Assembly: GCF_016722925.1 (NCBI RefSeq)
Contig: NZ_JAEQNC010000014.1
Coordinates: forward strand, 62,001 to 126,000
DNA: 64,000 bases
Source of the DNA: Phytoamicus setariae
GTDB taxonomy: Bacteria; Pseudomonadota; Alphaproteobacteria; Rhizobiales; Rhizobiaceae
Direction of reading: 5' to 3'
Every line of letters starts with the position of its first letter. The first letter of the stretch is position 1. The translations under genes and the position numbers were made by a program. The notes beneath the pieces are model-generated. The model did no database searches, had not been told where the DNA came from, and saw nothing but the letters and a program-made list of their open reading frames with translations. Below, one piece after another: positions 47,091 through 56,116 of the stretch.

Positions 47091-48188
47091 CTATTCACCG
47101 ACCGGACGAATGCTCGCAATCGCCGCCACAAAATCCGCTTGTCTTGACATTCCGGACTTCGACAAGATCGCCTTGACATGGCTGCGGACGGTTTCTGCAC
47201 TCAGCGACAGCCGGTTCGCCGTTGCAGAAACGTCGCTTCCAGCAGCTATCGAACGGGCAACGCGGGCCTCTGCCGGCGAAAGGTCGAACAGGCCTTGTAT
47301 GACCTCGGCGCTTGGAACGCGTGAGCGGTCGACAGGCGTTACAATGAGGAAATAGGCGGCCCGGACAAAGATATCGCGGGCGCTTCCCCGCACAGGCACG
47401 AGATGGACGATAGCCGGTGCTGCGTTTTGGTGCTGCGGCAGAGGAAACGAGTGGCTGGCGTGAGCCATTTGCATCGGGTTAGCTTGCGCCCGGGAGATCG
47501 CATTTGCCAGAAGCGCGTTGCCTGCAGAATGCACACAACGGATCTGATCTCGTGCACCGATGGCGACCTGCTGCGAAAAATTCTCGAAGAGTTGGTTGCT
47601 CGCAAGTACCTTTCCATCAAACCCAAGCACTGCCGAAGGCAGTCCTGTCAGCTGAAGCGCCTCGATCGCTGCATTCATGCGCTCGAACTCCAGGCGGCTC
47701 GACATCAGCGCGGCTCGAGCAAGATGTGGGCGCAATTGGTCCAGGTAGTCGATCGACCCTCTATCCACCGGTCCCTTGACCTTCTTCTTCTCGATGGAGA
47801 AGATCAGCCTGTCGCCGCTGGGCAGCTGGATCGCAGTTGCCGCGCCAAAGCCGAAGCCATTCGGCCTCAGGAAGTCCTTGTACATGGGTTCTTCGGACAT
47901 CTCGTCCTGGGTAAACAAATCGCCATCATTGAGAAAACCCTCATGGCATGCTGCAAACAAACGCGCTGCCCTGATATTGCGTGAAGACCACTTCTGCTCG
48001 TTGAATTTGTCAACCAGATCCACAATTCCATCTGAGACGAGTGAACGGCTGGTGCTGTCGGTGGCGCAAAACAGCAGCGTTCCCTCAGCGTCAATCGAAC
48101 GCGCCATTCTATCCAAGACGGAGTACCAGTTTTCAGGGACAAATGCCGCTTCGTAAATCCGGTCGATGGTTTGTGCTGTGTCAGTCAT
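47091..48188 (-). CDS. LuxR-type helix-turn-helix regulator
   Basis: 365 residues. The C-terminal 65 residues form a GerE/LuxR-type DNA-binding domain (LSPAEARVARSIAAGSDVSATANRLSL, ETVRSHVKAILSKSGMSRQADFV). The N-terminal about 290 residues carry no recognised autoinducer or PAS signature but have the size of a sensor domain. Target genes and ligand are unknown; the gene lies about 190 bases upstream of the OmpA-family gene on the same strand and might control it. Confidence 0.87.
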   Translation of the reverse strand: MTDTAQTIDRIYEAAFVPENWYSVLDRMARSIDAEGTLLFCATDSTSRSLVSDGIVDLVDKFNEQKWSSRNIRAARLFAACHEGFLNDGDLFTQDEMSEEPMYKDFLRPNGFGFGAATAIQLPSGDRLIFSIEKKKVKGPVDRGSIDYLDQLRPHLARAALMSSRLEFERMNAAIEALQLTGLPSAVLGFDGKVLASNQLFENFSQQVAIGARDQIRCVHSAGNALLANAISRAQANPMQMAHASHSFPLPQHQNAAPAIVHLVPVRGSARDIFVRAAYFLIVTPVDRSRVPSAEVIQGLFDLSPAEARVARSIAAGSDVSATANRLSLSAETVRSHVKAILSKSGMSRQADFVAAIASIRPVGE

Positions 48189-48395
48189 AATATTTTTGAA
48201 GCTTATCGAATATTGAAAATGGCACTCAACTAACTCAAAGGTCGTTGGTTGATGATTTGTTGAAACCTATGCCTGTATTTATGCGTTTAGCAACATGCAG
48301 ATAGGCGTTGCACCTGCTTAAGTAGCGTCGAATGGTGCTGACGGCAGATATTCAAGCTCGTAGAATGCTCGCCTGTCTGACCCCAGGCCCCATCG

Positions 48396-49154
48396 TCAGT
48401 CGCGAGTGATCAGCACATGCGCCGGCACCGCGTGATCGATGCCCTTCGGTGTCAGCATGCGCAAATCAGCGCCGGACATCATGTCCGGAGCCGCCGCTGC
48501 GGCTTCTTGCGAGACCAGGATCTCTTTTGCTGCTGCCAGCGATTCAAGCCTTGCCGCAAGATTTACCGTGCCGCCGATCGCAGTAAAGTCGCTTCGAAAG
48601 GTCGAGAATTCGCCAATTTCCACCTGGCCGGTATGTACTCCGACTCCAACGCCGAGCGCTTCGATCAATGGCTCGTCGAAGCGAGATGTCAGATTGTTCA
48701 ATGCCCGAGCGCATCGCCGCTGGATGTCCATGGCGGCTGATATAGCGGCATCGGCATGACGAACAATCTTGATCGGAAAATTGAAAATCGCCATCAGACC
48801 GTCGCCCATCTGCTTGTTGACGATCCCGTCATGGGCCCAGATGGCTTGTGCACATTGATCCTGGAAGATGCTGACGATCTCGCTCAGGATGACCGGGTCT
48901 ATGCGTTCAGACAGGCGGGTATATCCTCGGATGTCGGCGAACAGGATCGTGGCGGTGGCGGTAATGCGCCGCTGTTTCTTGACATACTGAAACGAGCGCT
49001 CGCAGATCGTGCAAATGTTCGGGTTCATCTTGCTTCGGGCAATGCCACAAACGCGAAACGGGATCGAGAGCGGCCCGCGAATAGGAATGGGCATGTGCAT
49101 CTGGTCCCAACACCCGCGGCAGATGAGCGCGTGGGAGTTTGCGGTCGGTTCCAT
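48396..49154 (-). CDS. Class III cyclase with N-terminal four-cysteine motif
   Basis: 252 residues. The N-terminal 55 residues contain two CxxC pairs, C12-C15 and C48-C51, likely to bind a metal (zinc or an Fe-S cluster). The rest is a class III cyclase domain with metal aspartates in ILFADIRGYTRLSERID and QMGDGLMAIFNFP and the block AIGGTVNLAARLESLA. There is no membrane segment, so it is cytoplasmic. It is the third cyclase in an 17-kb stretch. A metal- or redox-sensing role for the N-terminus is inference. Confidence 0.85.
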   Translation of the reverse strand: MEPTANSHALICRGCWDQMHMPIPIRGPLSIPFRVCGIARSKMNPNICTICERSFQYVKKQRRITATATILFADIRGYTRLSERIDPVILSEIVSIFQDQCAQAIWAHDGIVNKQMGDGLMAIFNFPIKIVRHADAAISAAMDIQRRCARALNNLTSRFDEPLIEALGVGVGVHTGQVEIGEFSTFRSDFTAIGGTVNLAARLESLAAAKEILVSQEAAAAAPDMMSGADLRMLTPKGIDHAVPAHVLITRD

Positions 49155-49286
49155 CCTTCGATACCTTGGCCTGTTCGGCAGTTCGTGTTGCCTAAGTCAG
49201 CTTGTCGGGCACTTTGTGATGGCTAGCTTCGCGTGTTCAATGGCGTTTGGCAATACCAACCTGGCAGGCTGGCTTCCCCGAAACAT

Positions 49287-50168
49287 CTAGCCATGCGCCG
49301 TGGACTTTCGACGTGTCACGGCTTCGCGCCAGATGGTAAACAGCCCGGCGCTCACGACGATGATCGAGCCGACGACGACATTGATATGCAGCGTCTCGCC
49401 GAAAACCAGCACCCCGACGAAGGAACTCAATACCAGTTGCAGGTAGCCGAAGGGCTGTACCAGGACCGCATCAAGGTGATCGTAGGCCTTGATCAGGCAG
49501 AAGTGGCTGACGATCCCCGTCGCACAGAGCAGCGCCATCCAGATCCAGTCGGAAGGCGCCATGTTGGTCCAGTAGAACGGCCCGATAACAAGCATGGCGA
49601 TCGCACCGGCGACGCCGGTATAGAAGAAGCTGGTCATGGTGGTGTCGGTGCGGCTGGCAAGCCGTGTTGCAATGGAATAGACAGCCATCATGCACGACGA
49701 CAGGACCGGGATGAGTAGCACCTTGTCGAAGCTTGCAGGTTCCGGATTGAGAATGATCAGCACACCGATCATGCCGACACAGATCGCCGTCCAGCGTCGC
49801 CATCCCACCGCTTCGCCAAGGATTGGTACAGAGAGCATGGCGACGATCAGCGGTTGGGCGGAAAAGATCGCCTGCGAATGAATGAGGCCCGCCATCTTGA
49901 ACGACGTTATTGTTACCACGATTTGCAGCGCCAGTAGCACGCCGCGAAAAACCTGCAGGTATGGTCGGTTGCTGTTTGCGACGCCCCCGACACCAAGTTT
50001 CGAACGCCCCGCCAGAATGATGGCAAACGTGCCGAATGCCCAGTAGCGGATCATGGTGATGAGGATCGGCGGATAGCTTTCGGATAGATGTTTCGAAAGC
50101 GCATCCTGTGTCGTGAAAATCACAAAGGCGAGCAGGGCGAAGAGGTAACCGGTCTGGTGAGATTTCAT
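49287..50168 (-). CDS. EamA/DMT-family transporter
   Basis: 293 residues, two tandem EamA repeats with ten hydrophobic helices (first LFALLAFVIFTTQDALSKHL, second repeat starting near AVYSIATRLASRTDTTMTSF). It is a drug/metabolite transporter, probably an exporter of small metabolites; the substrate is unknown. It lies alone between the cyclase and the pabC-like gene on the same strand, 118 bases after an intergenic gap without features. Confidence 0.88.
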   Translation of the reverse strand: MKSHQTGYLFALLAFVIFTTQDALSKHLSESYPPILITMIRYWAFGTFAIILAGRSKLGVGGVANSNRPYLQVFRGVLLALQIVVTITSFKMAGLIHSQAIFSAQPLIVAMLSVPILGEAVGWRRWTAICVGMIGVLIILNPEPASFDKVLLIPVLSSCMMAVYSIATRLASRTDTTMTSFFYTGVAGAIAMLVIGPFYWTNMAPSDWIWMALLCATGIVSHFCLIKAYDHLDAVLVQPFGYLQLVLSSFVGVLVFGETLHINVVVGSIIVVSAGLFTIWREAVTRRKSTAHG

Positions 50169-50311
50169 GGCGAACTGTTCGTATCATGTGCCGAAGCGGC
50201 GGAAGGCATCGAGCGATACAAGATCTTTCCCGCGCCGTGGTCCTTAGCGCCTGAGTCGCGCCGATGCGGCAAGGGCAGCCAAGGCGAAATCGGCCTTGCA
50301 CTCTCTATTTA

Positions 50312-50947
50312 TTAGCGTCTTGTGAGAAGTGTGCCGCGTATCAGCCCGCGTAGGGAATTGCCGAGATAGAAAGGGTAGCGCTCAAGCATGTCGGGTGTGA
50401 TCCGTTCGACGGTCGCTTTCTTGGCGCAAATCAGCGAAGTCCGGAGCACACCGGCGAGGCAACCGGACGAAAGCGCTGGTGTCAGCAACTTGCCGCCGCC
50501 GGCATCCACGAACACATTGGTTATCGTGCCTTCGCAGATTTCATCCTTCTCATTAAGCAGCAGAACCTCGTCGCATTCCTGTCGGGAATATTCCGATCGG
50601 GCCTGCTCGTAAGCCTGACGCTCCGATGTCTTGTGGCGCAACAGCGGCTCGGAAGAGCTCAGGTGGGCAGACTTGGCAACGCCGACCGCCCACACGGTGT
50701 CTTCGGGAAGCGGCGCAAACGGAGAGGTCACAATCTCGCACCGACCGTCGCGAAAGAGCTCAAGCCGTATGCGACACGTCTCCGCAAGGCTTGCAACGGT
50801 TGCCTCCAGGCCGGATCTGGCCTGATCAAAGCCCGCAAAACCCAGCTTGCGGGTGGAATTGCCAAGCCGCGCCATGTGAAGGTTGAGGCGAACAATGCCT
50901 TGACCGGGCTCATAGCGCATCGTCTCGATCAGTGAAAAATTGATCAT
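50312..50947 (-). CDS. pabC: Class IV aminotransferase, aminodeoxychorismate lyase-like
   Basis: 211 residues of the branched-chain aminotransferase/ADC-lyase fold, PLP-dependent. Visible blocks are RHKTSERQAYEQA (PLP-lysine region) and the signature CDEVLLLNEKDEICEGTITN-V followed by SGCLAGVLR. It would release pyruvate from 4-amino-4-deoxychorismate to give p-aminobenzoate for folate. The start at 50947 overlaps the pabB stop (ATGA), so the pair is translationally coupled; frames extending to 50995 are not needed. It is shorter than many PabC proteins, but the family assignment is well supported by the neighbour. Confidence 0.83.
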   Translation of the reverse strand: MINFSLIETMRYEPGQGIVRLNLHMARLGNSTRKLGFAGFDQARSGLEATVASLAETCRIRLELFRDGRCEIVTSPFAPLPEDTVWAVGVAKSAHLSSSEPLLRHKTSERQAYEQARSEYSRQECDEVLLLNEKDEICEGTITNVFVDAGGGKLLTPALSSGCLAGVLRTSLICAKKATVERITPDMLERYPFYLGNSLRGLIRGTLLTRR

Positions 50948-52107
50948 CGGCCGATCGCTTCCTCGCCGATGGCGAAACGCGCCTTGAGAAGGCACTCGGC
51001 ATATTCATCCTCAGCGCGGGAATCGAAGACAATGCCGCCGCCGACATTGAAGACCGCCTTGCCGTCCTCGAACAGTGAAATCGTCCGGATCGCCACGTTG
51101 AAGCACATCTGTCCGTCAGGGGCGATGTAACCGATCGAGCCGCAATAGGCGTCTCGAGGACCGGTCTCGAGCTGATGGATGATCTCCATCGCCCGCATTT
51201 TCGGCGCGCCGGTGATCGAGCCACAGGGAAACAGTGCGGCGAAGATGTCGGCAAGCGTCAGATCCGGCAGCAACTTTGCCCGTACATGCGACACCATCTG
51301 GTGAACCGTGGGATAGGTCTCGACATCGAAGAGCACGGGAACCGACAGAGTGCCGACTTCGGTGATGTGGGAAATGTCGTTACGCAACAGGTCGACGATC
51401 ATGCGGTTCTCGGCCTGCGTCTTCTCGTCTGCCTTCATGTTGGCGATGATGGCACGATCCTCGTCCGGTGAGTGGCCGCGCGCCGCCGTGCCCTTCATCG
51501 GGTGCGTCTCGATCCAGCCGTCCTTGTCGACATTGAAGAACAGTTCCGGCGAACGCGACAGCAGCACTGGGCCGCCAAGATTGACGAGTGCGCCGTATCG
51601 GACCGGCTGGCGCTCGATCAATGACCAGAAAGCGGCGATCGGGTCACCGCTCCACTCGGCCCGTACAGGCATGGTCAGGTTTGCCTGATAGCAGTCGCCC
51701 TGACGCAGATGCCAGTGCAGGCGATCGAAGCGCTCCCGGTAATCGGCAAAGCTCCAGTCCGGGCGGGCACCTTTCAGCAACGGTTCGTTTTCGGTCCGCT
51801 GGCGCGGCACGGCGAGCGGATGGTCTTCGACCGGCCGGTCGAAGACGCCGAAAGCCATCAGCGGCGTTTCACGTTTGATACCGGCAGAAGGGGCCAGCTT
51901 TTCCTCGAAAAGGTAGCCTGCCTCATAGGACATGAAGCCGACGATCCATTTTCCCTGACCGCGAAGTAGCTCCAGACGCTCAAGGCCGACGCGAAAACTC
52001 GCTGCGTCATAAGCCCGCACAAGTTCGCTCGGTTCGGCAAAGACAAGCGTGCTGTCCGCCGGGTCGTCCCTGAGCAGTATGAAAGGATGGTCTGGCTGCA
52101 TGCGCAT
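50944..52107 (-). CDS. pabB: Aminodeoxychorismate synthase component I
   Basis: 387 residues, a chorismate-binding enzyme. Signature blocks are LRQGDCYQANLTMPV, the family P-x-KGT-x-x-R loop in HPMKGTAARG, ENRMIVDLLRNDIS, and ALFPCGSITGAPKMRAMEII, all typical of PabB. It aminates chorismate for p-aminobenzoate and folate synthesis, normally with a glutaminase (PabA) encoded elsewhere. It is followed by the pabC-like gene with overlapping start and stop codons. Increased folate would also serve C1 transfer, but it lies 20 kb from the methylpurine island and is most likely ordinary housekeeping. Confidence 0.92.
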   Translation of the reverse strand: MRMQPDHPFILLRDDPADSTLVFAEPSELVRAYDAASFRVGLERLELLRGQGKWIVGFMSYEAGYLFEEKLAPSAGIKRETPLMAFGVFDRPVEDHPLAVPRQRTENEPLLKGARPDWSFADYRERFDRLHWHLRQGDCYQANLTMPVRAEWSGDPIAAFWSLIERQPVRYGALVNLGGPVLLSRSPELFFNVDKDGWIETHPMKGTAARGHSPDEDRAIIANMKADEKTQAENRMIVDLLRNDISHITEVGTLSVPVLFDVETYPTVHQMVSHVRAKLLPDLTLADIFAALFPCGSITGAPKMRAMEIIHQLETGPRDAYCGSIGYIAPDGQMCFNVAIRTISLFEDGKAVFNVGGGIVFDSRAEDEYAECLLKARFAIGEEAIGR

Positions 52108-52121
52108 TTTCCTGGCCGGTA

Positions 52122-54008
52122 TCAGTCAGCCTTATCAAGCGCCTCCAGTTCGTCAATAAGCCCTTCGATCATCGACAGGCCCTTGTCCCAGAACGACGGG
52201 TCAGTGGCGTCCAGTCCGAAAGGCTTGAGAAGCTCGGCGTAGTGCTTGGTTCCACCGGCCTTGAGTAGCTCGAAATATTTCTGTTGGAAGCCTTCGGCGG
52301 CATTCTGGTAGACGGCGTAGAGCGAATTTACCAGGCAATCGCCGAATGCATAGGCATAGACATAGAACGGCGAATGGATGAAGTGGGGGATGTAGGCCCA
52401 CCAGCATTCGTAACCTTCCGAGATCCGGATCGCAGGGCCGAGGCTTTCCTGCTGCACTGAAAGCCAGAGTTCACCAATCTGCTCCGATGTCAGTTCGCCG
52501 TCCTTGCGGGCGGTGTGCAGCTTGCGTTCGAATTCATAGAAGGCGATCTGGCGGACGACCGTGTTGATCATGTCCTCCACCTTCTGGGCGAGCATCGCCT
52601 TGCGCTCGGCCTTGTCCTTGGTCTTGGCAAGCAGCGCGCGGAAAGTCAGCATCTCGCCGAAGACCGATGCGGTCTCGGCGAGGGTCAGCGGGGTCGAGCA
52701 CATCAATGCACCCTGCTTGCCGGCCAGCACCTGGTGCACGCCGTGGCCAAGTTCGTGGGCAAGCGTCATGACGTCACGCGGCTTGCCCAGGTAGTTGACC
52801 AGAACGTAGGGGTGGGCTGATGGGACGGTCGGGTGTGCAAAGGCGCCCGGTGCCTTGCCGGCGCGGGTCGGTGCATCGATCCAGTTCTTGTCGAAGAAGT
52901 CCTGGGTGATCGCGGCCATTTCCGGCGCGAAATCCTGATAGGCCGAAAGCACGATCTGGCGTGCCTCTTCCCAAGGTACCAGCTGGGCCGGGGTCTCCGG
53001 CAGCGGCGCGTTGCGATCCCAGTAGTTGAGCTGATCCATACCGAGCCAGCGCGCCTTCATCTTGTAATAGCGGTGCGAGAGCCGGGGGTAGGCGGCCTTG
53101 ACGGCTGAAGCGAGCGCGTCGACCACTTCGCCTTCGACGCGATTGGAAAGGTGGCGGCTATCGGCAATATCCTTGAAGCCACGCCAGCGGTCGGAGATTT
53201 CCTTGTCCTTGGCGAGCGTGTTGGTGATCTGCGTGAAGATACGGATATTGTCCTTGAATACCTTGCCGATCGTTGCCGCTACGGTCCGGCGGGTCTCGGG
53301 ATCGGGTTCTTGCAGCTTGTCGAGCGCGGCTTCCAACGGAACCTCTTCGCCGTCGACCGGAAAGCGGAGCGATGCGATGGTTTCGTTGAACAGGCGGTTC
53401 CAGGCGGCTGCCCCAGTCTGCGACTTCTCAAGGAAAAGCTGCTCGATACGATCGTCCAGCTGGAACGGTTTTTCCTTGCGCAGGTCTTCGATCCATGGAC
53501 GAAAATGACCGGCGGCCGCATCCTGTTGCATCGCGCTTTCCAGCAGATTGTCCTCGACGCGATTGAGTTCCAGTCCGAAGAACAGCAGATTGGCTGCAAT
53601 ATCCGTGATGGCCGCACTGATGTCGGCAAAGAACTTGCCCTTTGCCGGGTCGGTCATGTCGCCGTAATAGGTCAGTCCGGCATAGGATCCGATCCTGCCG
53701 ATCAGGTCTTCCAAACCTTCGAATTCATGCAGCGCCTGGCCGAGGCCCGTCGCGCCCGTCTGCGTGCAGGCAGCTTCAAGCTTGCCCTTCCACTTATCCT
53801 GGAAGCTTGCAGCTTCGACCTTTGCTTTTTCGAGATCGCCGAGGAATTCGGGACCGTTCTGCGAGGGATAAAGGTCGGCGAGGTTCCAGTTGGGCAGTTC
53901 ACCGAGCCTGCTGTCATGGCTTGCCGCATCGCCGGCGGAATGGGCGATTCCTCCGAAAACAAGGTCACTCTTGGAGAAATGGATCGGTGTCATCGCAGGT
54001 ATCCTCAC
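52122..54008 (-). CDS. pepF: M3-family oligoendopeptidase F
   Basis: 628 residues, a cytoplasmic zinc metallopeptidase of family M3B that degrades oligopeptides. The zinc motif HELGH lies in TLAHELGHGVHQVLAG, and the downstream AETASVFGEM supplies the third ligand Glu. N-terminal helical parts are typical for the family. An internal ATG five codons in is an alternative start. It is convergent to nothing and divergent from the response regulator gene at 54133. Confidence 0.93.
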   Translation of the reverse strand: MRIPAMTPIHFSKSDLVFGGIAHSAGDAASHDSRLGELPNWNLADLYPSQNGPEFLGDLEKAKVEAASFQDKWKGKLEAACTQTGATGLGQALHEFEGLEDLIGRIGSYAGLTYYGDMTDPAKGKFFADISAAITDIAANLLFFGLELNRVEDNLLESAMQQDAAAGHFRPWIEDLRKEKPFQLDDRIEQLFLEKSQTGAAAWNRLFNETIASLRFPVDGEEVPLEAALDKLQEPDPETRRTVAATIGKVFKDNIRIFTQITNTLAKDKEISDRWRGFKDIADSRHLSNRVEGEVVDALASAVKAAYPRLSHRYYKMKARWLGMDQLNYWDRNAPLPETPAQLVPWEEARQIVLSAYQDFAPEMAAITQDFFDKNWIDAPTRAGKAPGAFAHPTVPSAHPYVLVNYLGKPRDVMTLAHELGHGVHQVLAGKQGALMCSTPLTLAETASVFGEMLTFRALLAKTKDKAERKAMLAQKVEDMINTVVRQIAFYEFERKLHTARKDGELTSEQIGELWLSVQQESLGPAIRISEGYECWWAYIPHFIHSPFYVYAYAFGDCLVNSLYAVYQNAAEGFQQKYFELLKAGGTKHYAELLKPFGLDATDPSFWDKGLSMIEGLIDELEALDKAD

Positions 54009-54132
54009 AAATCATACGGCCCGCTTTGTTTGATGCGCCGATGATTAAAATGCAAGTCTTTCTCAAAACGGGATTTTCAAGCCTGCGTGTCAGATTGGCG
54101 GAAATAGACCAAGAACCACAGGGAGACAGCCC

Positions 54133-55728
54133 GTGAACACGCACATTCTTCTGATCGATGACGATCCGGTGCAGCGACGGCTCCTCAGGCATGCCGTCGA
54201 GCGTATCGGGCATGTTGCCCACATTGCTGAAAACGGCAAGCAGGGCCTTGAGGCGCTTGCGCGGCATGGAGACAAGATCGGTATCATCATCCTCGACCTG
54301 ATGATGCCCGAGATGAACGGCATTGCCTTCCTCAATGCGATGCGCGACCAGGGGATCGATACCCCGGTGATCGTCCAGACGGGACAGGGCGGCATCGAAA
54401 CAGTTGTCATGGCGATGCGCGCCGGGGCTTTTGACTTCGTCGTCAAGCCAGTGAGCCCCGAGAGGATCGGCTCGGCAATCACCAACGCGCTGAAGGTCGA
54501 CCGCAGCGGCGCTGCACGTTCCCCTTCCAAGGCACGCTCCGGCGCCATACGGTTTGGCGACATCGTTGCGGTCAGCCCATCCATGACACGTGTCATGGAT
54601 CTTGCACGCCGCGCCGCGCAGTCTGACATTCCGGTGGTTCTCGAAGGCGAATCCGGCGTCGGCAAGGAAATGGTTGCCCGTGCGATCCAGTCCGGCAGTG
54701 ACCGCGCCAACAAGCCCTTTATCACTGTCAACTGCGGCGCCATTCCCAACAATCTGGTCGAAAGTATCCTGTTCGGTCATGAGAAGGGGGCGTTTACCGG
54801 TGCTACGGAAAAACATGCCGGCAAATTCGTTGAGGCCGACGGCGGCACGCTGTTTCTCGATGAAATCGGCGAACTGCCGCTCGATGTGCAGGTCAAGCTC
54901 CTGCGTGCCATCCAGCATGGCGAGATCGAGACGATCGGCGCGCGCAGGACCCAGAAGGTCGATGTGCGGCTGATCTCGGCGACCAACAAGGACCTGATTG
55001 CCGCGGTCAAGGCGGGCGAGTTTCGCGAAGACCTCTATTATCGTCTGAATGTGTTTCCGATCACCATTCCCGCACTCCGCCGCCGCAAGGAGGATATCCC
55101 GGTGCTCGCGCGTGCCTTCGTCGAGCGGTTTGCCGCGACCCAGAAGCTCGATCACGTGCCGGAACTGACGCCGCCGGCCATGGCGCTGCTGACGGCCTTC
55201 GACTGGCCGGGCAATATCAGGCAGCTGGAAAACACGATCTTCCGTGCGATTGTGCTGGCGCAAGGTCCGCAGCTCGATATCGAGGACTTTACCCAGATCG
55301 CGGCCCAGATCCCTGGATATATATCGGCGGACGGCGAAAGCATATTCTCGGGCATTCGCGATGTCGTGCAGGTTCCCAGCCTGTCGGCTGCAGATATGCC
55401 GGGCGCCTATGCCGAATTCTCGAGCGACAGCCCGGCGCGCTTCGACGAACGGCCGGTTGCGAGAAATCATGCTGCAAGCCATGCGGTAAATTCCGGCAAC
55501 TCAAGCGAGAACATTTCCTGTCTGGGCCCGGACGGTGGCGTCAGGACGATCGCGGCAGTCGAGGAGGAGCTTATTCGTTTCGCCCTCAGATTCTATCGCG
55601 GCCAAATGAGCGAAGTCGCGCGCAGGTTGGGAATTGGACGTTCCACACTTTACCGCAAACTCAAGGATTACGGGATCGATCCTGACGATCCGCTCAAGCA
55701 CCAGGTGCTGGAAGACGCTGGAATCTGA
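54133..55728 (+). CDS. NtrC-type sigma-54-dependent response regulator
   Basis: 531 residues. The receiver domain (1-120) has phosphorylation site D55 (IILDLMMPE) and acidic D9-D10. The AAA+ domain (about 145-390) has Walker A GESGVGKE and the sigma-54 contact loop GAFTGA. The C-terminal Fis-type helix-turn-helix (about 480-525) has [20 protein letters not shown]. It would activate sigma-54 promoters when phosphorylated. No histidine kinase gene is adjacent, so the partner is encoded elsewhere. It diverges from pepF. Confidence 0.93.
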   Translation: MNTHILLIDDDPVQRRLLRHAVERIGHVAHIAENGKQGLEALARHGDKIGIIILDLMMPEMNGIAFLNAMRDQGIDTPVIVQTGQGGIETVVMAMRAGAFDFVVKPVSPERIGSAITNALKVDRSGAARSPSKARSGAIRFGDIVAVSPSMTRVMDLARRAAQSDIPVVLEGESGVGKEMVARAIQSGSDRANKPFITVNCGAIPNNLVESILFGHEKGAFTGATEKHAGKFVEADGGTLFLDEIGELPLDVQVKLLRAIQHGEIETIGARRTQKVDVRLISATNKDLIAAVKAGEFREDLYYRLNVFPITIPALRRRKEDIPVLARAFVERFAATQKLDHVPELTPPAMALLTAFDWPGNIRQLENTIFRAIVLAQGPQLDIEDFTQIAAQIPGYISADGESIFSGIRDVVQVPSLSAADMPGAYAEFSSDSPARFDERPVARNHAASHAVNSGNSSENISCLGPDGGVRTIAAVEEELIRFALRFYRGQMSEVARRLGIGRSTLYRKLKDYGIDPDDPLKHQVLEDAGI

Positions 55729-56116
55729 TGGTCCGCGCCAATTTTTTTCGACTGATTTGCCCGCCGAACGATATCGGCGGGCTTTGTGCTGTTGGTGGAT
55801 GTTCGCGGTCAATGAAATCAATCAATTGCCATCAAGGTGAGTCGCGAAATTTTTCGCGCCAATTCGTTTGCGGAACAGAAAATTCGTTCACAAATCGTTG
55901 CCAATTTGCAAGGCTGAAGAAAAAAGTATTGGAAAAACTCGATAAAATGGGCATAAAGCGGCCTCTTGGTAAAAATACCTGGTTGGCGTTTATTCCTTGT
56001 TAGTGCATCGTTCACTATAGTTTTGGATATAACGTTAAGTATCGCATTCGCCATCGTCTGACCGTATTCAACCTTCAAAAGGGCGTTCGGACGGTGACCA
56101 GTGGACGGGGATAGAG
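55729..56116. other. Intergenic region with terminator and AT-rich promoter stretch
   Basis: 388 bases with no gene. After the terminator at 55759-55782 there is a near-palindrome CGCGAAAT/TTTTCGCG (55843-55858) and then an AT-rich stretch (about 55900-56050) likely to contain the promoter of the DUF882 gene. Confidence 0.45.
55759..55785 (+). terminator. Terminator of the response regulator gene
   Basis: GCCCGCCG and CGGCGGGC form a perfect 8-bp stem 30 bases after the stop codon, followed by TTT. Confidence 0.6.
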
